Source of the DNA: Flavobacterium sp.
GTDB lineage: Bacteria > Bacteroidota > Bacteroidia > Flavobacteriales > Flavobacteriaceae
Assembly: GCA_018883065.1 (NCBI GenBank)
Contig: VEQT01000011.1
Span: 1-55,905 of the forward strand
DNA: 55,905 nucleotides
Reading direction: 5' to 3'
Shown one piece after another: positions 25,914-34,248 of this stretch. The notes beneath the pieces were generated by a model. The model was not told the DNA's origin. It searched no databases and saw only the letters and a list, made by a program, of their open reading frames with translations. Numbering within the stretch: position 1 is the stretch's first letter; each line of letters starts with the position of its first letter. The position numbers and the translations under genes are program-made.

Positions 25914-27800
25914 TTATTTTTTGGTCACAGGTTCTTGTGGATAATTGTTATTTGCTTTTTTCACATCAGCCATTAAACCACTGGGGTCAAGTTGAATTTT
26001 TGAAACTGTTTTTCCTGCAGGAATTTCAAACGTATAGTTAGGAAAAGCCCAAGCCCAATCAGATAAAACAGTTCTTTTTATTTCTGGAGTTGGGTTTGCT
26101 TTTTCAAAATGCATCATGCGCAAGGGAATGTAAAAATTTTCTTGTGTTCCATCGGTATAGGTTACGCTTAAATCAATTGGCATCGGCGTACGCCCAATGC
26201 GTTCTAGGGTTATTTTGGTGTTTTGTTCGCTGGAGATGACTTCTTTTATACCGTAATCAATGGTGTTGGTGGTTTGGGTCCAATCGGTGAGATACCAGTC
26301 CAAGTGCGCACCCGATACACGTTCGGCAGTGCGTTTAATGTCATTGGGCGTGGGGTGTTTAAATTTAAAATCGGCATAGAAACGCTTCATTGTTTTATGC
26401 AGGTTTTCTTGGCCAATGAGGTAGCCCAATTGCGCCAAAAACACATCGCCTTTGCTGTAGGAACTAATGCTGTATATTTTATTCAAATCATACCGATCGC
26501 CGTGCGTTGATAAAGGTTGATCTTTCCCCGAATTGGCCAAAAAATAATAGCCATCATAAGCCCCTTCGTGCGGGTTATCTAGTTTTTTATCGGCCAGTTC
26601 ATTCATACCCAAGTCTTCTAAATAAGAGGCAAATCCTTCATCCATCCAGGGGTGTTTGGATTCGTTGCTAGCCAACACGTGTTGAAACCATGAATGCGCC
26701 ATTTCATGTGCAATTACACCTATTAATCCGTCGTATGTGCCCTCGCCCAAAATGAGCGTGCACATGCCATATTCCATGCCGCCATCACCTCCTTGAATAA
26801 CCGAATATTGGTTATACGGATAGGCGCCAATGGTTTGGTTGTAAAACTCCATTAACCGTTGGGTAACCGGCTGCGCTTTCTTCCAATTGTCGCTAATTTT
26901 CGGGTTATTTTTGTACAGAAAATGTAAGGTGGCTCCCCCGTGAACTTGTAGGGTGTCGTGCACATAATTTTTATCGGCGGCCCAAGTAAAATCATGCACT
27001 TGAGGCGCCATGAAATGCCAGGTAAGTGTTTTGGTTTTTTTGGAATGCTTCACAACTTTGCCGGAATCTTGGTAACCGTGTCCAATTTCATTTTTGTTTT
27101 GTAAATAGCCACTTCCACCCAACACATAGTCTTTGTCGATGGTGATAGTTACATCAAAATCACCCCAAACACCATGAAATTCTCGAGCAATATAGGGATC
27201 GGCGTGCCAACCTTCAAAATCAAATTCGGCCAATTTGGGGTACCATTGCGCCATTGAAAATTCTACGCCTTCTTTGTTGTTTCGGCCCGAACGACGTATT
27301 TGAACCGGTACTTGACCCTCAAAATTGAGGCTTAATTCGGTAGAATGGTTTGGTAAAATAGGCTGTGCCAAGCTTACTTCTAAGACCGTTCCCTTTTCCT
27401 GGGTTTGAACCGCAACACCGTCTTGTTTTGCGTTGCTAATTTTTAAATACCCAATCTCATTCGGCTGTAAATTTTTAATTCGGCTTTCTTTTATTTCTTT
27501 CTCGCCAATTTTTATTTTGCGCACCATGCGTCCGTCGGGATCAGCGATTGATTGAATGCGCGCGTCCATTTCGCTGCCGGGTTGAAACGCATTGGGGTAC
27601 AAATGATAGTATACTTTGCGCAGCGTATCGGACGAGTTGTTGGTATACACCAACTCTTGTGTTCCTTTGTATTGGTAGTTTGGCGCATCAACCACCACGT
27701 CCATTTTGTAGGCTACTTTTTGTTGCCAATAGCCCGCCGATTGAGCCCATCCACTAAAATACACACAACCAAAACCAACAAGAATCAAGAATTTTTTCAT
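25914..27800 (-). CDS. M1-family metallopeptidase (aminopeptidase-like)
   Basis: A 628-residue exported zinc peptidase. A signal peptide (to about residue 19, ending SGWAQ) is followed by the beta-sandwich N domain. The catalytic domain has GGMEYGMC (the GxMEN-like substrate motif) and HEMAHSW with a Glu 19 residues after the second His (WMDEG), about residues 345-385, which is the gluzincin HExxH-18-E arrangement. It likely cleaves peptides in the periplasm or outside the cell. The ATG at 27800 lies 24 bases after a -7 box embedded in the terminator of the preceding gene. Confidence 0.92.
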   Translation of the reverse strand: MKKFLILVGFGCVYFSGWAQSAGYWQQKVAYKMDVVVDAPNYQYKGTQELVYTNNSSDTLRKVYYHLYPNAFQPGSEMDARIQSIADPDGRMVRKIKIGEKEIKESRIKNLQPNEIGYLKISNAKQDGVAVQTQEKGTVLEVSLAQPILPNHSTELSLNFEGQVPVQIRRSGRNNKEGVEFSMAQWYPKLAEFDFEGWHADPYIAREFHGVWGDFDVTITIDKDYVLGGSGYLQNKNEIGHGYQDSGKVVKHSKKTKTLTWHFMAPQVHDFTWAADKNYVHDTLQVHGGATLHFLYKNNPKISDNWKKAQPVTQRLMEFYNQTIGAYPYNQYSVIQGGDGGMEYGMCTLILGEGTYDGLIGVIAHEMAHSWFQHVLASNESKHPWMDEGFASYLEDLGMNELADKKLDNPHEGAYDGYYFLANSGKDQPLSTHGDRYDLNKIYSISSYSKGDVFLAQLGYLIGQENLHKTMKRFYADFKFKHPTPNDIKRTAERVSGAHLDWYLTDWTQTTNTIDYGIKEVISSEQNTKITLERIGRTPMPIDLSVTYTDGTQENFYIPLRMMHFEKANPTPEIKRTVLSDWAWAFPNYTFEIPAGKTVSKIQLDPSGLMADVKKANNNYPQEPVTKK

Positions 27801-27810
27801 GGAAATAAAT

Positions 27811-27849
27811 TAAAAAAAGCTTGCCAAAAATAGGGTTTTTGGCAAGCTT
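27811..27849 (-). terminator. rho-independent terminator after the S8 peptidase gene
   Basis: A perfect 14-base inverted repeat (27817-27830 and 27836-27849, AAGCTTGCCAAAAA type) has a 5-base loop. On the minus strand it is followed by a T-run at 27811-27817. The following gene's -7 box lies within it. Confidence 0.85.
27825..27832 (-). promoter_or_regulatory. -7 promoter box for the M1 peptidase gene
   Basis: TATTTTTG on the minus strand matches TAnnTTTG and lies 24 bases before the ATG at 27800. It spans the loop and descending arm of the terminator hairpin. Confidence 0.45.
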
Positions 27850-27870
27850 ATGAAACGAATTTGTTAGCGA

Positions 27871-29493
27871 TTAGCCTTTTGTTTTTTTTGCGCCCTTGTT
27901 GGCCGACATCTTTTCTGCCAATTTAAAAGCGCTATAGGCGTTCACAATTTTGCCTGATTTGGATAAACTGTCAAAGGCACGTTTGTCATCGGGATTTCCT
28001 CCCACTATTACATTTTCTGGGATTGATGTACCCGAATTCATGAGGATGTTTTTTACTTCTTTGGCGCTCAAGTTTGGGAAATACGAACGAATCATCGCCG
28101 CTACTCCAGCCACATTGGGCGCAGCCATTGAGGTGCCTTGTTCGTATTTGTATTCGTTGTTGGGTGTGGTGGCATAGATTTGAACACCGGGTGAGTACAC
28201 ATCTACATTCAACTTGCCGTAGTTCGAGAAATTGGCAATCACTTTTTCGCCATATTCGTAATTCAAGGCGCCAACGGTAATTACATTACTGGCAAATTCA
28301 ATTTTTTTGTCGTCCGAATCATTCGGAAAATTGGGCTCTACATCAATGTCTTTGGCATCATTTCCTGCGGCATGTACAAACAACACGTCTTTGCTTTCGG
28401 CATATTTGATGGCGTCATACACCCATTGTTTGTGTGGCGAATAGTTTTTTCCAAAACTGCCGTTAATCACTTTGGCACCATTGTCTACTGCATAGCGAAT
28501 TCCTAATGCAATGTCTTTGTCATATTCGTCGCCGTTGGGTACACAGCGCACGGCCATAATTTCTACATTGTTTGCGATACCATCTCCACCCAAATTGTTG
28601 TTGCGTGTTTGGGCAATAATTCCCGCTACGTGCGTACCGTGCAAAGCTTCTTTTTTGTCGGGACCGTACACAATATTGTTCCCGTATTTGCGGTCTTTAA
28701 TGTCTTCAGGATTGTCGCCCACTACTTTTCGTCCGTCAAAATCTTTGTTGAGGTTGTAGTTGAGCATGTCATAAACTTGGTCTTTGTACCCGTTTAATTC
28801 GTCCATGAAATTCGGACCAGCTTGCGCAATCACTCGCATCATGATTTGTTTACAGCGAAGTACACCACTGTCAGTTGATTGGATTCCTTCTAAGTCTTGC
28901 AGGGTGTAGTTGTCTTTTTTAAGGTATTCCGAAAGGGTTTTGTTGGCATTAAATAAGAAATCAACCTGTTGTTTGCCTTGGTTGTTTTCGGCCAATAGTT
29001 TTTCATATTCTTCTTTGGCGGCTTTGTATTCAGCAGATCCGTCATCGGCTTTTTTCAAGATGCGGGTCATTTCGAGGTTTTCTTTGCCCGCATCGCCCAA
29101 GAAATTCCAACCGTGAATGTCATCTACGTAACCGTTTTTATCGTCGTCTATACCATTGCCTGCTATTTCTTTTTTGTTGATCCAGACAACTGATTTTAAA
29201 TCTTCGTGATCAATATCTACACCCGAATCGACGACACCGACAATGACTTTTTTGCCCTTTTTGCCTTTTAGGAGTTCGGCATATACGCGATCTACACTCA
29301 TACCGGGAATGCTGTCTTTGCCTAAATCCAGGTGACTCCAACGTTTCAATTGTGATTCGGTGAGGGCTCCTTTTTTGGCAACAAAAGCAGACGCGTTGTC
29401 GGTTTTTTTTTCAGGGGATTTTGGTGATTGCGCCTGAGCCGTTAGCGAAAAAAACAGCACTAAAGCGGTGCAAATTTTGAAAATACGTTTCAT
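27871..29493 (-). CDS. S8-family subtilisin-like serine peptidase
   Basis: A 540-residue exported protease. The signal peptide (ICTALVLFFSLTAQAQ) ends near residue 22. The catalytic triad is visible: Asp in VGVVDSGVDIDH (near 87), His in LHGTHVAG (near 284) and Ser in GTSMAAPNVAG (near 455). About 190 residues separate Asp and His, much more than in subtilisin, because of a Lys/Glu-rich helical insertion (about 125-260). No C-terminal T9SS sorting domain is evident. The ATG at 29493 is chosen over one eight codons upstream because it gives a normal signal peptide after the -7 box. Confidence 0.93.
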   Translation of the reverse strand: MKRIFKICTALVLFFSLTAQAQSPKSPEKKTDNASAFVAKKGALTESQLKRWSHLDLGKDSIPGMSVDRVYAELLKGKKGKKVIVGVVDSGVDIDHEDLKSVVWINKKEIAGNGIDDDKNGYVDDIHGWNFLGDAGKENLEMTRILKKADDGSAEYKAAKEEYEKLLAENNQGKQQVDFLFNANKTLSEYLKKDNYTLQDLEGIQSTDSGVLRCKQIMMRVIAQAGPNFMDELNGYKDQVYDMLNYNLNKDFDGRKVVGDNPEDIKDRKYGNNIVYGPDKKEALHGTHVAGIIAQTRNNNLGGDGIANNVEIMAVRCVPNGDEYDKDIALGIRYAVDNGAKVINGSFGKNYSPHKQWVYDAIKYAESKDVLFVHAAGNDAKDIDVEPNFPNDSDDKKIEFASNVITVGALNYEYGEKVIANFSNYGKLNVDVYSPGVQIYATTPNNEYKYEQGTSMAAPNVAGVAAMIRSYFPNLSAKEVKNILMNSGTSIPENVIVGGNPDDKRAFDSLSKSGKIVNAYSAFKLAEKMSANKGAKKTKG

Positions 29494-29514
29494 AAATATT
29501 GTTGTTTTGGTTTT

Positions 29515-29522
29515 CAAAAATA
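29515..29522 (-). promoter_or_regulatory. -7 promoter box for the S8 peptidase gene
   Basis: TATTTTTG on the minus strand matches TAnnTTTG and ends 21 bases before the ATG at 29493. It overlaps the upstream alternative start codon region, which supports the shorter protein. Confidence 0.55.
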
Positions 29523-29556
29523 GAAGACAGGTTTATAGGTTGGCTAGCTCTTAACG

Positions 29557-30417
29557 TTATTTTAGCACCTCGGTACACGAAAACACTTCCTGTAAACGCA
29601 CCCCTTTTTCGGTTTGTTGTACGGTAATGATCTCATTTTGGGCGTCGTGCTCTAAAAATAAATAATAGTTTTTTTCGGCAGCTTGTTGTAAAAAGAATTC
29701 TTTTTCAGGTAATGTGAGCAACGGCCGCGTGTCATAACCCATTACATAAGGCAAGGGAATATGCCCGGCAGTGGGAAGCAAATCAGCCATGAAGCAGATG
29801 GTTTTATCCTTGTACTGAATTTGCGGAATCATCATTTTTTCGGTATGGCCATCCACAAAATAAATACCAAATCCCAACTCGCATTTTTCGGTAAAATTTA
29901 AGGTTGGTTGTGTTATAAATTTTAGTTGTCCGCTTTCTTGCATGGGCAAAATATTTTCACTCAGAAAAGAAGCTTTTTCTCGTGGATTGGGTTGTGTAGC
30001 CCATTCCCAGTGGTTGGCGTTGCTCCAATAGTGCGCATTTTTGAACGCCATTTCATACCCGCTGTGGTCTTTGTTCCATTGCACGCTACCACCGCAGTGA
30101 TCAAAATGCAAATGCGTTTGAAACACATCGGTGATGTCGTTGGGATGAAACCCGTGTTTGGCCAACGATTTTTCGATACTGTGATTGCCCCAAAGCGAAT
30201 AATACCCAAAGAATTTCTCGGATTGTTTATGGCCCATGCCGGTATCAATCAAGATGAGTTTGTTGCCGTCTTCAATCAGCAAACAACGCGCTGCCATATC
30301 GATGAGGTTGTTGGCATCGGCAGGATTGGTTTTATTCCAGATGGTCTTAGGCACCACGCCAAACATGGCGCCGCCGTCTAGTTTGAAATTTCCGCTTTCA
30401 ATGGCATATAAATTCAT
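29557..30417 (-). CDS. MBL-fold metallo-hydrolase
   Basis: A 286-residue metallo-beta-lactamase-fold enzyme. The metal motif HLHFDHCGG lies near residues 100-108. Further ligands are in the FVDGHTEKM segment (His near 195) and a later FLEHDA (near 265). The overall pattern, with an early LIDTGMGHK block (about 57-65), resembles the lactonase/quorum-quenching-like branch, but the substrate cannot be inferred. There is no signal peptide, so it is probably cytoplasmic. No convincing -7 box was found upstream. Confidence 0.88.
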   Translation of the reverse strand: MNLYAIESGNFKLDGGAMFGVVPKTIWNKTNPADANNLIDMAARCLLIEDGNKLILIDTGMGHKQSEKFFGYYSLWGNHSIEKSLAKHGFHPNDITDVFQTHLHFDHCGGSVQWNKDHSGYEMAFKNAHYWSNANHWEWATQPNPREKASFLSENILPMQESGQLKFITQPTLNFTEKCELGFGIYFVDGHTEKMMIPQIQYKDKTICFMADLLPTAGHIPLPYVMGYDTRPLLTLPEKEFFLQQAAEKNYYLFLEHDAQNEIITVQQTEKGVRLQEVFSCTEVLK

Positions 30418-30542
30418 AGCTAAATTTTAAATGTGCGTGAAAATAGTAAATTAGGAGTTATGCCACCAAAATCAATGAGTTTTTTCACTTAACAGACGTT
30501 ATAAAAATGTTAGGATTCATCATAAATCAGTAGATTTTAATC

Positions 30543-30550
30543 TATATTTG
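30543..30550 (+). promoter_or_regulatory. -7 promoter box for the suf cluster
   Basis: TATATTTG matches TAnnTTTG, 30 bases before the sufA ATG. It probably drives sufA onward. No clear -33 element or iron-responsive operator was recognised in the 163-base gap. Confidence 0.6.
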
Positions 30551-30580
30551 CCCCTTATTTAGACAAAATCAAAATAAGTT

Positions 30581-30910
30581 ATGATTAAAGTTTCGGATAC
30601 CGCAAGCAAAAAAATCATTGACATGATGAATGAAGACGGTTTTGATGCAGCTCACGATTATGTGCGTGTTGGGGTAAAAAGCGGTGGATGCTCAGGCCTT
30701 TCTTATGAGCTAAAGTTTGACAAAGAATTAGGCGAAAACGACAAGGTTTTTGAAGATAATGCCGTAAAAATTGCTGTTGAAAAAAAATCATTTTTGTATT
30801 TGGCCGGAACTATTTTAGAATATTCGGGCGGTTTGAATGGCAAAGGATTTGTGTTTAACAATCCCAATGCGAGTCGCACCTGTGGGTGTGGGGAATCGTT
30901 TTCACTATAA
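30581..30910 (+). CDS. sufA: A-type iron-sulfur carrier (SufA/IscA family)
   Basis: A 109-residue HesB/IscA-fold protein that carries nascent Fe-S clusters to target proteins. The three cluster-binding cysteines are in place: SGGCSGLSYEL (Cys near residue 37) and the C-terminal TCGCGESF (Cys near 103 and 105). It is the first gene of the suf cluster. The gap to sufB is occupied by a four-helix-bundle gene and its flanking repeats. Confidence 0.93.
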   Translation: MIKVSDTASKKIIDMMNEDGFDAAHDYVRVGVKSGGCSGLSYELKFDKELGENDKVFEDNAVKIAVEKKSFLYLAGTILEYSGGLNGKGFVFNNPNASRTCGCGESFSL

Positions 30911-30921
30911 GTTAAAAAAGC

Positions 30922-30948
30922 AAAAGAATCAAAAGAATCAAAAAGATT
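30922..30948 (+). repeat. 9-base tandem repeat upstream of four-helix gene 1
   Basis: Two perfect copies of AAAAGAATC (30922-30930, 30931-30939) are followed by a degenerate third (AAAAAGATT). They lie between the sufA stop and the next start. The reverse complement (GATTCTTTT) resembles the downstream array GATTTTTTA, so the pair forms imperfect inverted flanks. Confidence 0.7.
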
Positions 30949-30954
30949 TGAATA

Positions 30955-31344
30955 ATGGCGAAATACAATTCTTTTGAAGAGATGCAGGTTTATCAAAAAG
31001 CCTTATCATTTGGTGTTAAAATTTATAAATTGACCGTGACGAATCAGCAAATTTCAAAAGATTTTGGCCTTAAAGACCAACTTCAAAGAGCTGCTTTGTC
31101 TATTTCAAATAATATAGCTGAAGGATTTGAAAGAGAAACTAAAAAAGAATTGATACGTTTTTTATATTTCTCTAAAGGTTCGGCAGGCGAATGTAGAAAT
31201 ATGTTTAATTTTTTACAATTATTGGAATACATAAACGAAGAGAATTTCTACGATCACAGAAATGATGTTTTAGAAATTTCAAAACAACTAGGAAACTATA
31301 TTAAGTATCTGAAAAACTTAGAAAAACAAGATAAGAAGTCATAA
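30955..31344 (+). CDS. four-helix-bundle protein 1 (23S rRNA intervening-sequence protein family)
   Basis: A 129-residue small helical protein of the S23/IVP four-helix-bundle family. The diagnostic core NIAEGFERETKKELIRFLYFSKGSAGECRN is at about residues 53-82. The family name comes from open frames inside 23S rRNA intervening sequences, and the related Avd proteins assist diversity-generating retroelements. Chromosomal copies like this one have no assigned function, and no reverse transcriptase or rRNA gene is nearby. It is inserted between sufA and sufB in the same direction, with 9-base repeats on both sides, and resembles the second copy at 33858. Confidence 0.85.
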   Translation: MAKYNSFEEMQVYQKALSFGVKIYKLTVTNQQISKDFGLKDQLQRAALSISNNIAEGFERETKKELIRFLYFSKGSAGECRNMFNFLQLLEYINEENFYDHRNDVLEISKQLGNYIKYLKNLEKQDKKS

Positions 31345-31357
31345 ATGACATTATTTT

Positions 31358-31384
31358 GATTTTTTAGATTTTTTAGATTTTTTA
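31358..31384 (+). repeat. 9-base tandem repeat downstream of four-helix gene 1
   Basis: Three perfect copies of GATTTTTTA span 31358-31384. The last copy runs into an 18-base perfect palindrome ATTTTTTAGCTAAAAAAT (31377-31394) that ends one base before the sufB ATG. This could act as a weak terminator or cruciform, or affect sufB initiation. Confidence 0.75.
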
Positions 31385-31395
31385 GCTAAAAAATT

Positions 31396-32844
31396 ATGGC
31401 AAAATATACAGAGGACGATTTAAAAGTTGAACTCGAAAACAAAGAATACGAATACGGTTTTTATACCAATTTAGATTCGGAGACTTTTCCGATTGGATTG
31501 AATGAAGACATTGTTCGGGCCATTTCGGCCAAAAAAGAGGAGCCGCAGTGGATGACTGATTGGCGCATTGAAGCCTTTCGGGCTTGGCAAGAAATGACAG
31601 AGCCTGAGTGGGCCAATGTGCATTACGAAAAACCTAATTTTCAGGCCATATCGTATTATTCGGCACCCAAAAAAACCGATCCCAATAAAACCTTAGACGA
31701 CGTAGATCCCGAATTGTTGGCCATGTATGCCAAGCTTGGAATCTCGGTAGATGAGCAAAAAAAACTCAACAATGTGGCCATGGATATTGTGGTCGATTCG
31801 GTATCGGTTGCTACGACGTTCAAAAAAACGTTAGCTGAAAAAGGGATTATTTTCATGAGCATTTCCGAAGCTATTCGTGAATATCCAGATTTAGTTCGAA
31901 AATACATAGGAACCGTAGTGCCCCAAAAAGATAATTTTTATGCGGCTTTAAATTCGGCGGTGTTTTCGGATGGTAGTTTTTGTTATATTCCCAAAGGGGT
32001 CAAATGCCCGATGGAATTATCCACTTATTTTCGAATTAATCAAGCGGGTACCGGCCAATTTGAGCGTACGCTGTTAATTGCAGACGAAGGCAGTTACGTG
32101 AGTTACTTAGAAGGCTGTACTGCACCAAGTCGAGATGAAAACCAGTTGCATGCTGCAGTGGTTGAATTGATAGCCTTAGACGGTGCCGAAATCAAATATT
32201 CAACGGTTCAAAATTGGTATCCTGGAAACGCCGAAGGCCAAGGCGGGGTGTATAATTTTGTAACCAAACGCGGCCTTTGCGAGAAAAACGCTAAAATTTC
32301 GTGGACACAAGTAGAGACTGGATCAGCGGTAACCTGGAAATACCCTTCGGTGGTCTTAAAAGGCGACAATTCAATTGGCGAATTTTATTCGATTGCTGTG
32401 ACCAACAATTACCAACAAGCTGATACCGGAACCAAGATGATTCACTTGGGTAAAAATACCCGATCGACCATTATTTCCAAAGGAATTTCGGCCGGAAAAT
32501 CCCAAAACAGTTACCGCGGTTTGGTGCAAATCGGTGCTCGTGCCGAAAATGCCCGTAATTTTTCCCAATGCGACTCGTTGCTCATGGGCAATGCGTGTGG
32601 CGCACATACCTTTCCGTATATTGAAAGCAAAAACGCCTCGGCCAAAATAGAACACGAAGCCACTACCAGTAAAATTGGGGAAGACCAAGTGTTTTATTGC
32701 AACCAACGCGGCATTCCAACCGAGAAAGCCATTGCTTTAATCGTGAACGGTTTCAGCAAAGAAGTTCTCAATAAATTACCCATGGAGTTTGCGGTTGAGG
32801 CCCAAAAATTGCTGGAAATCTCGTTGGAAGGATCGGTAGGGTAA
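31396..32844 (+). CDS. sufB: Fe-S cluster assembly scaffold protein SufB
   Basis: The scaffold subunit of the SufBC2D complex on which [4Fe-4S] clusters are built. The 482-residue protein has the SufB layout: an N-terminal helical part, [27 protein letters not shown] (about residues 195-221), then the right-handed beta-helix with [15 protein letters not shown], and C-terminal [22 protein letters not shown] (about 416-437). Cys in the beta-helix and the conserved Glu are present. The ATG follows the palindrome described above. Confidence 0.97.
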   Translation: MAKYTEDDLKVELENKEYEYGFYTNLDSETFPIGLNEDIVRAISAKKEEPQWMTDWRIEAFRAWQEMTEPEWANVHYEKPNFQAISYYSAPKKTDPNKTLDDVDPELLAMYAKLGISVDEQKKLNNVAMDIVVDSVSVATTFKKTLAEKGIIFMSISEAIREYPDLVRKYIGTVVPQKDNFYAALNSAVFSDGSFCYIPKGVKCPMELSTYFRINQAGTGQFERTLLIADEGSYVSYLEGCTAPSRDENQLHAAVVELIALDGAEIKYSTVQNWYPGNAEGQGGVYNFVTKRGLCEKNAKISWTQVETGSAVTWKYPSVVLKGDNSIGEFYSIAVTNNYQQADTGTKMIHLGKNTRSTIISKGISAGKSQNSYRGLVQIGARAENARNFSQCDSLLMGNACGAHTFPYIESKNASAKIEHEATTSKIGEDQVFYCNQRGIPTEKAIALIVNGFSKEVLNKLPMEFAVEAQKLLEISLEGSVG

Positions 32845-32882
32845 AAATTTGTTTGCTTTGCCTCTTTGGCTTGTGCCACGAG

Positions 32883-32907
32883 TCAAGTTTCAGGTTTCAA
32901 GTTTCAG
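32883..32907 (+). repeat. heptamer (GTTTCAR) cluster in the sufB-sufC spacer
   Basis: A partial unit followed by three heptamers (GTTTCAG, GTTTCAA, GTTTCAG at 32887-32907). A single inverted copy, CTGAAAC, is at 32984-32990. The 76 bases between them hold no gene. A 9-base inverted repeat (TTTGTTTGC 32848-32856, GCAAACAAA 32930-32938) also brackets the direct cluster. Confidence 0.75.
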
Positions 32908-33017
32908 GAGAGCGGTTGGACAGAAATTTGCAAACAAAAAAAGTAATAATTAAATACAAACAACAGAGTAAACGGTTCATAGCCTGAAACGTTAAATCGG
33001 AAACAAAAAATTTAAAA

Positions 33018-33767
33018 ATGCTGAGCATCAAAAACCTCCACGCGTCTATTGAAGACAAAGAAATACTAAAAGGCATTAACCTGGAGATCAAAGCAGGAGA
33101 AGTACACGCCATTATGGGACCCAATGGGGCTGGAAAAAGCACCTTGTCTTCGATAATTGCAGGCAATGAAAATTATACCGTAACCGAGGGAAAAATTTTC
33201 CTAGAAGGCGAAGAAATCTCTGAACTGGCTCCCGAAGAACGCGCCCATAAAGGGGTGTTTTTGTCGTTTCAATACCCGGTTGAAATTCCAGGAGTTTCGG
33301 TAACCAATTTTATCAAAACCGCCATCAACGAAAAACGCAAAGCCAACCAACAAGAAGAAATGCCGGCCAACGAAATGCTTAAGCTGATTCGCGAAAAATC
33401 AGAATTGTTGGAGATGGACCGCAAATTTTTGTCGCGTTCCTTGAATGAAGGCTTCTCGGGTGGCGAAAAGAAACGAAACGAAATCTTCCAGATGGCCATG
33501 TTGGAGCCTAAAATTGCCATATTAGACGAAACCGATTCGGGCTTAGACATTGACGCCTTGCGCATTGTGGCCAACGGCGTAAACAAATTGAAAAACGAAC
33601 ACAATGCAGTCTTGGTTATTACGCATTACCAAAGGTTATTGGATTATATTGTTCCTGATTTTGTACACGTGTTAATGGATGGCAAAATCGTAAAATCGGG
33701 CGATGCTTCCTTGGCCCTGGAGCTAGAGGAAAGAGGGTATGATTGGATAAAGAATGAAGTGGGGTAA
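33018..33767 (+). CDS. sufC: Fe-S cluster assembly ATPase SufC
   Basis: The ABC-type ATPase of the SufBC2D scaffold. The 249-residue protein has Walker [10 protein letters not shown] (about residues 34-42), the Q-loop in [11 protein letters not shown], the signature [10 protein letters not shown] (about 148-157) and Walker [14 protein letters not shown] (about 168-180). The TDSGLD variant is the SufC hallmark. The 173-base gap from sufB carries the heptamer cluster. The next heptamer array begins 3 bases after the stop. Confidence 0.97.
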   Translation: MLSIKNLHASIEDKEILKGINLEIKAGEVHAIMGPNGAGKSTLSSIIAGNENYTVTEGKIFLEGEEISELAPEERAHKGVFLSFQYPVEIPGVSVTNFIKTAINEKRKANQQEEMPANEMLKLIREKSELLEMDRKFLSRSLNEGFSGGEKKRNEIFQMAMLEPKIAILDETDSGLDIDALRIVANGVNKLKNEHNAVLVITHYQRLLDYIVPDFVHVLMDGKIVKSGDASLALELEERGYDWIKNEVG

Positions 33768-33769
33768 TT

Positions 33770-33818
33770 GTTTCAAGTTTCAAGTTTCAGGTTTCAGGTT
33801 TCAGGTTTCAGGTTTCAA
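33770..33818 (+). repeat. seven tandem heptamers upstream of four-helix gene 2
   Basis: Seven contiguous copies of GTTTCAR in the order A-A-G-G-G-G-A (last base of each unit) span 49 bases, beginning 3 bases after the sufC stop. The first 24 bases (33770-33793) are the perfect reverse complement of 34246-34269 on the far side of the gene. An apparent N-terminal extension of the four-helix frame through this array (SSFRFQVSGFRFQ) is most likely non-coding. Confidence 0.9.
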
Positions 33819-33857
33819 GAAAAAATAAAGATACATCCAATATTAAATTTACACGCC

Positions 33858-34247
33858 ATGGCAACAATTAAATCCTTCGAAGATCTCGAAATATGGAAAG
33901 AAGCGAGACAATTAGCAAAAGAGATTCATGTTATTTCAAATGATACGGCATTAAAGAAAGATTTTAGATTTAAAGAACAAATAAAAGCAGCATCAGGTTC
34001 AGTGATGGATAACATTGCTGAAGGATTTGAGCGAGATGGAACGATTGAATTCCGACAATTTTTATCGATTGCAAAAGGTTCGGCAGGCGAAACAAGATCG
34101 CAGATTTATCGACTTTTTGATTACGAATATATTAGCGAAGAACGATTTATAGAGTTAAAAAATATATGTGAAACGTTGAGTGGGAAGATAAAAAACTTCA
34201 TCACTTATTTAAATAAAAAGGATTTTAAAGGAAACAAGTTTCAATAA
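33858..34247 (+). CDS. four-helix-bundle protein 2 (23S rRNA intervening-sequence protein family)
   Basis: A 129-residue paralogue of the product at 30955, with the same core NIAEGFERDGTIEFRQFLSIAKGSAGETRS (about residues 50-79) but otherwise diverged. The ATG at 33858 matches the start of copy 1; the longer frame from 33768 only translates the repeat array. The gene lies between sufC and sufD in the same direction and is enclosed by inverted heptamer arrays. The last codons (Lys-Phe-Gln) are themselves a heptamer, GTTTCAA at 34238-34244, which forms a small hairpin around the stop codon with the first downstream unit. Function unknown. Confidence 0.85.
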   Translation: MATIKSFEDLEIWKEARQLAKEIHVISNDTALKKDFRFKEQIKAASGSVMDNIAEGFERDGTIEFRQFLSIAKGSAGETRSQIYRLFDYEYISEERFIELKNICETLSGKIKNFITYLNKKDFKGNKFQ

Positions 34248-34248
34248 C

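Noticed and set aside
25936..25944. Perfect DnaA box TGTGGATAA near rnpA
   Set aside because: It is a single copy within the M1 peptidase coding region; about 0.4 such matches are expected by chance in both strands of this window, and no cluster is present.
26671..26690. CACGTG-containing palindrome AACACGTGTT as a third parS
   Set aside because: The flanks do not fit the parS consensus (TTCACGTGGAA-type core is absent) and it lies within a peptidase gene.
33770..33818. Heptamer array as a CRISPR-like locus
   Set aside because: The units are 7 bases long and contiguous, with no unique spacers, and no cas genes are nearby.
33768..33857. 30-residue N-terminal extension of four-helix protein 2
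   Set aside because: It translates the heptamer array from a TTG; the paralogue begins at the position of the ATG at 33858.
30955..34247. Four-helix genes as Avd of a diversity-generating retroelement or as part of a retron
   Set aside because: No reverse transcriptase, template/variable repeat pair or structured msr/msd-like RNA is present in the window.
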